Shown piece by piece: positions 52,930-59,741 of a stretch of DNA of 64,000 nucleotides; position 1 is the first letter of the stretch, and the number at the start of each line of letters is the position of its first letter. Location of the stretch: the NCBI GenBank assembly GCA_020853395.1, contig JADYYY010000007.1, positions 186,001 through 250,000 of the forward strand, read 5' to 3'. The position numbers and the translations under genes are program-made. Under the pieces are notes generated by a model. It ran no database searches, had not been told where the DNA came from, and saw only the letters and a list, made by a program, of their open reading frames with translations. The DNA is from Acidobacteriota bacterium (GTDB lineage Bacteria; Acidobacteriota; Vicinamibacteria; Vicinamibacterales; SCN-69-37).

Positions 52930-55815
52930 CTATCGGCCTGCCATCGCCATGAGCCAGATGTCGTTCTTCTGCTCGGCGCGCGACGCGAGCAGGGTTCCGT
53001 CGGGCAACGGCGCGAGGCCCGCGAACGTCACGCCCGCCAGCCTGTTGTCGGTCATCTTCCGGCCGCGGCCCCCCTTCAGCGGATACTCGACGACGTTGTG
53101 CACGCCGGCCTCGACGACGGTGGCGTAGATCGCTCGCGCGGCACCATCGAGCCGCGTCGTCGGACCGAAGACGCCGGCAAGGCGCAGCACCACGTCGGCC
53201 GTGTCGGGAGGCCTGACGACCAGCACGTCGACGTCGGCCGATCGGTCCTCGTGCACCACGCGCGATCGCACGACGACGACGCCCTGTGAATCGGCCAGCC
53301 ATCCGCGCATGAAGGTCGAACCGGATCCTTCCAAGCGGACGTCTCGCGACGCCCGCTGTTCGAGGTCGATCAGACGCGCGAACGAGGCACCACGGCGCGA
53401 GACCAGGAGCGCAAGCCATCGCCCGTCCGGCGACACGCTCAGACCGTGGAAGACCTCCTGCGCGTCGGCCTGGGCCAGCGGTGCGTCTGGAGCGGACGCG
53501 CCGATGACGTACCGGCGTACGACCCAGCCCTGGCTCTCGTCGATGACGAACAACGCCGCGCCATCCGGCGCCCAGGCCACGTGCGGTTCCGTCCAATCCG
53601 AAGGAAACGTCGCGTACCCCGGAACACGTCCGGTCGAGCTGACCTGCGTCTTCTGATCGGAGGAGAGATCGAGGACGAAGACCGCCGCGTGCGCGCCGTC
53701 CGGCGCCATCCGGTGATAGGCGATGCGGCGGCCATCGGGCGAGACGATCGGCGCGAACCCGTCGGTCAGCGCGCGCGGCGCCGCCACGGGCTGACCGCGC
53801 TGGATCGCGCCGGTGAACAGCACCGCGTCGAGCGACTCATTGCCTTCGCGCGTGACCGCGGGGTTGCGCTGGAACACCACACGTGCGCCGTCGCGGGCGA
53901 CGCTCGGCGACGAATCCCGCAGCGCGTCGTCGGTCACCTGGCGGCCTGCGGCGCCGTCGACGATCCAGAGATGTGCGGCCTGCGACGTCTGCTGGAAGCT
54001 CACGAGCCGCCCGTCGGGCGATGTGCTGTCGGGCAGCTCCACGGTCGGGCTCGACGTGAGCGGCGAGGATCGACCCGACGACAGCGAGGTTTCCCAGAGG
54101 TCCACCTGTCCGCTGCGGTTCGTCTGGTAGATCACCGTGTCGTCCCGGCCGGCCCAGATCGGATGGCGTTCGAAGAACTGGTCGTTCGTCACGCGACGCA
54201 TCGACGAGCCGTCGAGGTTCGCCGTCCAGAGATCCTCCTGGCCGGCGATCGCCATCGAGAACACGACGCGGCCGTCGGCCGGACGCACGTCGAACTCCTC
54301 GGGCGTGCCGTCCACGCGCCAGGCGGCGCTGACGGGCTGAAAGGTGCCCGCGTCCAGGTCGACCTTCCAGAGCGATCGTCCCCGCGCGTCGCTGACCTGC
54401 ACGTACACGATGTGGCCAATCCAGCGCAGCAGCTTGAAGGGCGCGGAGCCGGCGGCCATCGCCACGCTGGCGACCGGCGTGCCGCCGAAGAACGCCGGCA
54501 CGACCACGAGGCGCGACGCTGACGCCTGCCGGACGACGTACGCGATCCGCGCGCCGTCGGGCGACCAGACCTGGCTCACGACCGTGCCGTCGGAGGTCGC
54601 GACGCGTTGCGCGTCGCCTCCATCCACGCGCCGTACTTTCAGCTCGGTGAGCCCGGCCGCGCTGGAGATGAACGACACCCACTGCGCGTCGGGCGAGATT
54701 CGGCTCTCGAACTCCTCCGCCGACGTCGTGACGAACGGGCGGTGCATCCAGACGGGCGCCGGATTCGCGTCTCGCCCCGCGATCCACGCGAGCGCGATCG
54801 CCATCGCTCCAAGCGCACCGGCCCACAGCCACCGCTGGACGTGTGTCCGGCGCCGCACGGCGCCGGCGGTTTCTGCGTTGCCGCCGATGCCGCTGCTGCT
54901 CAGCCCGCCGGCGATCCGGCGAAGCTCGGCCACCACCTCTCCGGCCGACGCGGGGCGGTCGGCCGGGACCTTCTCGAGGCAGGCGTCCACGAGGCGCGCG
55001 AGGTCGGCCGGCACGGCGGGCGCGATCCGATCCAGGCGGATCGGCGGATCCGACTGGATCCGGCGCACGTAGTCGTACGCGTTGCTGCCGCGAAACGGCA
55101 GCCGTCCGCTCAGGCACTCGAAGAGGACCACGCCGAACGAGAAGAGATCGGCGCGCGCGGTTACGGGCCGTCCCGCGGCTTGCTCCGGCGCCATGTAGTG
55201 CGGTGTGCCGGCGAAGGCATCGCTCAGCGGCGGCGCGATGCGCGTCTCGCCAGCCGTCGGATCCGCGAGCGCGAGACCGAAGTCCAGCAGCTTGACGTGG
55301 CCATGGGTGGTGATGACGACGTTGGCGGGCTTGACGTCACGATGGACGAGCCCGTGTGCGTGCGCGGCGGCCAGCCCTTCGGCGATCTCGATCGCGACCC
55401 GCACCGTGGCCTCGATGGACGGCACGCCGCGCGCCAACACGGCCGCGAGCGTCTCGCCCTCGACGAACTCCATGACGATGAGCGGCTCGCTGCCCGTGTC
55501 GACGAGCTCGTAGATCTTGCAGATGTAGGGATGGTCGAGCGATGCGGCGGCCAGGGCTTCGGCCCGCAGCCTGGCCGCGCCGCGCGTGTCGAGCAACTGC
55601 GCGCCGTGGAGCGCCTTGATCGCCACCGGCCGCGCGAGGCGTGTGTCGACGGCCTTGTAGACTGCCCCGATGCCGCCCGAACCGACGAGCGAGACGACCT
55701 CGTAGTGCGCCGACCGCCCTGCTGCCGCGATGAGCGCCCGGATGTGCTCCAACCCCGGCGGCGGCGAATCACCCCGGCCTCCGGCCGGCGGCGCGACAGG
55801 CGGATCGGCGCTCAT
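52930..55815 (-). CDS. Transmembrane Ser/Thr protein kinase with TolB-like propeller
   Basis: This 961-residue receptor-type kinase has a cytoplasmic Hanks-type kinase at about 38-300: GSGGIGAV (45-52), Lys67, HRDVKPAN (158-165), DFG (178-180) and APE (209-211), so it should be active. One membrane segment (about 329-347, RWLWAGALGAMAIALAWIAG) follows. The periplasmic part is PD40/TolB-like beta-propeller repeats (SPDAQWVSFISS, SPDGARIAYVV, SPDGRRIAYHRMAPDGA, SPDGRWLALLV). This architecture is common in Acidobacteriota and a likely sensor. It is the first gene of a minus-strand set with the Cys-rich small protein (46 bases on). A repeat run lies just upstream (55834-55866). Confidence 0.92.
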   Translation of the reverse strand: MSADPPVAPPAGGRGDSPPPGLEHIRALIAAAGRSAHYEVVSLVGSGGIGAVYKAVDTRLARPVAIKALHGAQLLDTRGAARLRAEALAAASLDHPYICKIYELVDTGSEPLIVMEFVEGETLAAVLARGVPSIEATVRVAIEIAEGLAAAHAHGLVHRDVKPANVVITTHGHVKLLDFGLALADPTAGETRIAPPLSDAFAGTPHYMAPEQAAGRPVTARADLFSFGVVLFECLSGRLPFRGSNAYDYVRRIQSDPPIRLDRIAPAVPADLARLVDACLEKVPADRPASAGEVVAELRRIAGGLSSSGIGGNAETAGAVRRRTHVQRWLWAGALGAMAIALAWIAGRDANPAPVWMHRPFVTTSAEEFESRISPDAQWVSFISSAAGLTELKVRRVDGGDAQRVATSDGTVVSQVWSPDGARIAYVVRQASASRLVVVPAFFGGTPVASVAMAAGSAPFKLLRWIGHIVYVQVSDARGRSLWKVDLDAGTFQPVSAAWRVDGTPEEFDVRPADGRVVFSMAIAGQEDLWTANLDGSSMRRVTNDQFFERHPIWAGRDDTVIYQTNRSGQVDLWETSLSSGRSSPLTSSPTVELPDSTSPDGRLVSFQQTSQAAHLWIVDGAAGRQVTDDALRDSSPSVARDGARVVFQRNPAVTREGNESLDAVLFTGAIQRGQPVAAPRALTDGFAPIVSPDGRRIAYHRMAPDGAHAAVFVLDLSSDQKTQVSSTGRVPGYATFPSDWTEPHVAWAPDGAALFVIDESQGWVVRRYVIGASAPDAPLAQADAQEVFHGLSVSPDGRWLALLVSRRGASFARLIDLEQRASRDVRLEGSGSTFMRGWLADSQGVVVVRSRVVHEDRSADVDVLVVRPPDTADVVLRLAGVFGPTTRLDGAARAIYATVVEAGVHNVVEYPLKGGRGRKMTDNRLAGVTFAGLAPLPDGTLLASRAEQKNDIWLMAMAGR

Positions 55816-55833
55816 GGGACTAGGGCAGCGACG

Positions 55834-55866
55834 GACTCTGAGTCATGAATGGTGAGCCGTGAGCCT
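55834..55866. repeat. Short dispersed repeat (ACTCACGACTCA-like), copy C
   Basis: The plus strand reads ACTCTGAGTCATGAATGGTG then AGCCGTGAGCC, a degenerate run of units like TGAGTCGTGAG. It starts 18 bases upstream of the kinase start codon. With the runs at 33871-33913 and 52457-52486 it forms a small dispersed family, in every case upstream of a minus-strand gene. Confidence 0.5.
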
Positions 55867-55947
55867 GCGCGCGTCGCGCCGAGGCGCGGTCGGGAACACA
55901 GGGCTCAGCCGGGGCGCCGGCCCAGCGACCCGGGCCGAGCGCCGTCG

Positions 55948-56415
55948 TCAGATATACGCCACGCAATCGATCTCGACGAGGCCGCCGTCGGGCATCACGA
56001 CGCCGCCGATCGTCGTGCGGGTCGGGAACACCGGTCCGAAGCGCTGCCGATAGACGGCGTTCATGGCGTCGAAGTGCCGGATGTCCGCGAGGTACACGTT
56101 GACCTTGAGGACCTTGTCGAGCGCCGAGCCGGCGGCCTTCAGCGACTCCTCGACGTTGTCGATCGTCTTCGTCACCTGCGCGGTGATGTCGCCCTGGAAA
56201 CCGGCGCCGACGCCCTTGCCGGAGATGAAGAGCAGGTTGCCGTAGGCGACCTCCGGGCTGTACGGCGGCGGAGGGTTGCCGGGAGACTGACGGAAGAAGC
56301 GACGCTCCTGTCGGGCGCCGCCGGCGGGGGTTTGCGCTGCAGCCGCGGCGGGCGCGCCGACGGCCAGCGCGGGGAGTCCGGCGGTGAGGAACGTTCGGCG
56401 AGTCTTCTTTGGCAT
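55948..56415 (-). CDS. Tat-exported RidA-family protein
   Basis: This 155-residue protein has a twin-arginine signal (KKTRRTFLTAGLPALAVGA) before a RidA/YjgF domain: SPGNPPPPYSPEVAYGNLLF, FISGKGVGAGFQGDITAQVT, TIDNVEESLKAAGSALDKVL, NVYLADIRHFDAMNAVY, FPTRTTIGGVVMPDGGLVEI (catalytic Arg and Glu region). RidA hydrolyses 2-aminoacrylate-type enamines or imines that PLP enzymes release, normally in the cytoplasm. This one is exported and is encoded 22 bases after an exported PLP enzyme, so a joint periplasmic pathway is likely. ATG 56415 gives the cleanest Tat signal. Confidence 0.88.
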   Translation of the reverse strand: MPKKTRRTFLTAGLPALAVGAPAAAAAQTPAGGARQERRFFRQSPGNPPPPYSPEVAYGNLLFISGKGVGAGFQGDITAQVTKTIDNVEESLKAAGSALDKVLKVNVYLADIRHFDAMNAVYRQRFGPVFPTRTTIGGVVMPDGGLVEIDCVAYI

Positions 56416-56437
56416 CGACGGGCCTCGAAAATGGATG

Positions 56438-58129
56438 CTATCCGGCAGAGCGGGCACTGCCGGACGCGCGGCGTTTCGCGGTCCAGGTCGCCTTGAGGTA
56501 CTCGCCCATGTCGAGCGCGCCCGACATCGCGTCACCTGCGAGCGTGCCCGTGAACCGGTAGCTGAGCGAATCCCCGTGCCGCTCGGTCACGGTGCTGCCG
56601 AACGCCACGGCGTCGCCGCTCACCGTCCCGGTGAGGTCGCGGCTCTGGAAGTCGCCCTGATGGACTCCGGTCAGGCGGCCGTTGTTCTGGAACACGGAGA
56701 TGGTGTGCGTCGAGGCGCTCGCGACGTACTTGATCTGGACGTCCCAGACGCCGGTCAGATCGCCGGCAGGAGGCAGCACCGGCGCTGGCGGCTTCAGCGT
56801 GTGGGCCGCCGACAGCACGGCCGCGAGCCGATCGGCGACGATCTTCTCGTCGCCGGGCGCCATCGTCGACGGCACGAGCGCGATGCCGGTGTCGCCGGCG
56901 AGCGGTGGGCCGCCGCCACGCCCGCCGTTGCCGCCGCTCGCGCTGAGCAGGATGCGCGGATCGGTGCTGTCGAGCAGTTGCACCACGTCGGCCCCGGTGA
57001 GGCCCAGCTTCTGCGCTTCCCAGCGCACGGTGAGCTGCGGGCTGCGGTTGCTCCGGCCGCCGGGCTCGGTGCGAAGGTTCGTCGTGACGCCGGCGATGGT
57101 CGACACGCGATCGGCGATGAACCGGCACCGGGCGATCCAGTCGCGCCACTGCGCCTCGTGATCGCGCGCCGCCCAGCTCTCGACGGCCACGAGCATCCCG
57201 ATCATCTCCTCGCGGCCGACCTTCATCGCGCGCGCATAGCCGTGGTGCGGCGCGCTGTGCACCCAGGCCGCCTGCACGAGGTCCTTGCGGCCGAGCAGCA
57301 AGCCGGCGCTCTGCGGCCCGCGGATGAACTTGCCGCCGCTGTACGCGACGAGCGTGGCGCCGCGCTGGAGGTGGAGGTTCGGGATCGTCAGCACTTCGGC
57401 TGCCGCGTCGACGAGCACCGGCACGTCGTGGCGCTTCGCGACGGCCGCGATGGCCTCGGTGCCCATGGGCCCGCTCTCGTTCTCCGGCTTCGCGAAGATG
57501 TAGATCATCGCGGTCCGCGGGCCGATCGCCCGTTCGAGCTCGTCCGGCGTGTCGACCTCGACGATCCGCACGCCCACCGCGCGAATGGCCGCGTCGTAGA
57601 CGTTGCGCGAGCTGCCCGGGATGATCACCTCGTCCTTCGCGAATCCCTCGAGGTTCGGGATGCGAACGTGCCGGTCCGGATTGCCGCCCGCGACGCACGC
57701 GGCCGTCGCGTGCGACATCGCCGCCGCGCAGCCGGCGCTCACCATGCCCCACTCGGCGCCGGTGAGCTCAGCCAGCCGCTGCCCCACGGCGTGCATCACC
57801 TCGTCGAGCTGCGCGTGCTGGAGGTTGGCCCGCGTCTTCGCCGCCTGCACTTCGGGCAGCTCGATGTTGCCGCCCAGCACGGTGAGCGTGCCGCGGCAGT
57901 TGACGAACGGCCGCACGCCGATGGCTTCGTAGACGTTCGGCGCCGCCGCGATGGTGCTCCCGCCGATCTTCTGCGCGGCCTGGTCCATCGCCCCCGGCAT
58001 CGTTGCGGCCGCCGCGGGATTGCGACCGGCGAACCACCCCATGCCGCCGGCCAGGCCCGCCCATCCGAAGAGCTGCCGCCGGTTCAACTGTCGCAGGGAC
58101 TTCGGCACCCAAGAGTCCGGGGTGGACAT
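56438..58129 (-). CDS. Tat-exported SelA/DgaE-like PLP enzyme with C-terminal beta domain
   Basis: This 563-residue protein starts with a twin-arginine signal (LRQLNRRQLFGWAGLAGGMG). Its PLP-dependent core belongs to the SelA/D-glucosaminate-6-phosphate ammonia-lyase branch: RGTLTVLGGNIELPEV, GMVSAGCAAAMSHATAACVA, IPGSSRNVYDAAIRAVGV, LVDAAAEVLTIPNL (Asp241 near the PLP ring N) and VAYSGGKFIRGPQSAG (Lys267, Schiff base). Residues 455-560 are an extra lipocalin-like beta region (DLTGVWDVQIKYVASASTHT). The family usually works in the cytoplasm, so export is odd. ATG 58129 has GAGGAGG upstream. It precedes the exported RidA gene and is divergent from the exported amidohydrolase gene. Confidence 0.87.
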   Translation of the reverse strand: MSTPDSWVPKSLRQLNRRQLFGWAGLAGGMGWFAGRNPAAAATMPGAMDQAAQKIGGSTIAAAPNVYEAIGVRPFVNCRGTLTVLGGNIELPEVQAAKTRANLQHAQLDEVMHAVGQRLAELTGAEWGMVSAGCAAAMSHATAACVAGGNPDRHVRIPNLEGFAKDEVIIPGSSRNVYDAAIRAVGVRIVEVDTPDELERAIGPRTAMIYIFAKPENESGPMGTEAIAAVAKRHDVPVLVDAAAEVLTIPNLHLQRGATLVAYSGGKFIRGPQSAGLLLGRKDLVQAAWVHSAPHHGYARAMKVGREEMIGMLVAVESWAARDHEAQWRDWIARCRFIADRVSTIAGVTTNLRTEPGGRSNRSPQLTVRWEAQKLGLTGADVVQLLDSTDPRILLSASGGNGGRGGGPPLAGDTGIALVPSTMAPGDEKIVADRLAAVLSAAHTLKPPAPVLPPAGDLTGVWDVQIKYVASASTHTISVFQNNGRLTGVHQGDFQSRDLTGTVSGDAVAFGSTVTERHGDSLSYRFTGTLAGDAMSGALDMGEYLKATWTAKRRASGSARSAG

Positions 58130-58209
58130 GCACGCCTCCTCTGGCGGGAGCGACAAGAAAAACACCTCGGCCTGGGTTTGTCAATCGTCAGCATCGCGCG
58201 TCGGCATGG

Positions 58210-58272
58210 CCGATCTCCCGATGCCCCGCAGCGCGATGCCCCGATGTCCCGATACCCGATGTCCCGATGCCA
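58210..58272. repeat. Tandem degenerate (CCCGATG)-type repeats in a divergent promoter
   Basis: About six imperfect copies of CCCGATG/CCCCGATG occur in tandem, for example CCCGATGCCCCGCAGCGCG, then GATGCCCCGATGTCCCGATA and CCCGATGTCCCGATGCC. They fill much of the 180-base gap between the divergent PLP-enzyme (start 58129) and amidohydrolase (start 58310) genes. The spacing of 7-10 bp could make these regulator-binding sites or simple-sequence DNA; which is not clear. Confidence 0.6.
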
Positions 58273-58309
58273 GTGTGTTACCATCCGCTCCTCTTCCGGG
58301 AATGGCTGA

Positions 58310-59632
58310 ATGAGACGTGTCGCCGTGTGCCTGCTCGGTCTTGCGCTGGGGCCGGCGACGAGCGCCCAGCAGCCAGCCTACGATCTACTGCTCAAAGGCG
58401 GCCACGTCGTGGACGGCCGCAGCTCGCTCAGCGCGATCCGCGACGTCGCCATCAAAGGTCGAACGATCGCGGCGATCGCCGAGAACATCCCGGCCGCGCG
58501 GGCGGCGCGCACCGTGGACGCGCGCGGCCTGTACGTCGCGCCCGGCCTGATCGACATCCACGTCCACGTGTTCACCGGCGAGAAGACCGCGACCTACGCG
58601 GGCGGCGACCTGAGCGTCTGGCCGGACAACTACGGCCTGCGCACGTGCACCACGACCATGGTCGACGCGGGCAGCTCGGGGTGGCGCAGCTTCGAGGACT
58701 TCAAACGCCGCGTGATCGATCGGTCGAAGACGCGCGTCCTCGCGTTCCTCAACATCGTCGGCGTCGGCATGCGCGAGGGGCAGCTCGAGCAGAACGTCGA
58801 GGACATGGACGCGCAGGCGACGGCCGACATGGCCCAGAAGTACAAAGACCTCGTTGTCGGCATCAAGAGCGCGCACTACAACGGCCCAGGGTGGACGCCG
58901 TACGAGCGGGCCGAAGCGGCCGGCCGCATGGCGAACGTGCCCGTCATGGTGGACTTCGGCGGCAACGTCCGGAACGGCCGGAGCATCATGGAGCTCTTCA
59001 CGAAGTACTTCCGGCCGGGAGACATCTACACGCACATGTACGGCGGCGTCCGCGGCGAGCAGGACGCCGCGACGCGGGGGCCCAGCGCCGCGTTCATCGA
59101 AGGACGCAAGCGCGGCATCGTCCTCGACGTGGGCCACGGCGGGGGAAGCTTCCGGTGGAGCGCGGCGGTGCCGATGGTCGAGGCGGGGCTGCTGCCCGAT
59201 TCGATCTCGACCGACCTGCACACGTCGAGCTCGCAGTCGGGCATGAAGGACCTGCTCGACGTCATGAGCAAGTTCCTGGCGCTCGGTCTGTCGGTCGAGG
59301 ACGTGCTCGTCCGCGCGACCTGGAATCCCGCGCGGGAGATCAAGCGCGACACGCTCGGGCATCTCTCGGTCGGCGCACCGGCCGACGTCGCCGTGCTCCG
59401 CGTCGAGGACGGGCAGTTCGGCTTCTACGATCAGGTCAACGCGCGCGTGGCCGGCACGCGCCGGTTCGCGTGTGAGATCACGCTGCGCGACGGGACGGCC
59501 GTCTGGGACGCGAACGCGCGGGCGAAGGACGCCTTCGATCCTCAGGCGCCGCTGCCGGCGCCCGGTGCCGGGCTGTCGTTTCCGGCCGCGTCACCGGCCG
59601 GTTCGCCCGCCACTCCGCCGCCGGCGCGCTGA
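58310..59632 (+). CDS. Exported amidohydrolase (deacetylase-type)
   Basis: This 440-residue amidohydrolase-superfamily protein has a signal peptide (RRVAVCLLGLALGPATSAQ). The first metal site is GLIDIHVHVFTGE (His84 and His86), and the core includes VVGIKSAHYNGPGW (candidate bridging Lys), YTHMYGG, VLDVGHGGGSF and SISTDLHTSSSQS with the catalytic Asp. The C-terminus has GAPADVAVLRVEDG and a Pro/Ala tail. It most resembles the amidohydrolases encoded with SelA-like enzymes in the D-glucosaminate-6-phosphate pathway of enterococci. Here too the gene is beside such an enzyme, but both products are exported. The start follows GGGAATGGCTGA with weak complementarity. Confidence 0.87.
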   Translation: MRRVAVCLLGLALGPATSAQQPAYDLLLKGGHVVDGRSSLSAIRDVAIKGRTIAAIAENIPAARAARTVDARGLYVAPGLIDIHVHVFTGEKTATYAGGDLSVWPDNYGLRTCTTTMVDAGSSGWRSFEDFKRRVIDRSKTRVLAFLNIVGVGMREGQLEQNVEDMDAQATADMAQKYKDLVVGIKSAHYNGPGWTPYERAEAAGRMANVPVMVDFGGNVRNGRSIMELFTKYFRPGDIYTHMYGGVRGEQDAATRGPSAAFIEGRKRGIVLDVGHGGGSFRWSAAVPMVEAGLLPDSISTDLHTSSSQSGMKDLLDVMSKFLALGLSVEDVLVRATWNPAREIKRDTLGHLSVGAPADVAVLRVEDGQFGFYDQVNARVAGTRRFACEITLRDGTAVWDANARAKDAFDPQAPLPAPGAGLSFPAASPAGSPATPPPAR

Positions 59633-59677
59633 TGCCCACGCCCTCCGTCTCGCTCGCGCCCGTCGTCTCATCACCGT

Positions 59678-59702
59678 CCGTTCGTTCGCTCGTTCGTTCG
59701 TG
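59678..59702. repeat. GTTC tetranucleotide microsatellite
   Basis: About five GTTC/GCTC units (CCGTTCGTTCGCTCGTTCGT then TCGTG) lie 40 bases upstream of the PQQ dehydrogenase start, in the 109-base gap after the amidohydrolase gene. Length variation of such a tract by slippage could alter promoter spacing; that is speculation. Confidence 0.6.
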
Positions 59703-59741
59703 TCGTCATCCATCCCTATCGTGTCGTTCCAGGAGTCATCG

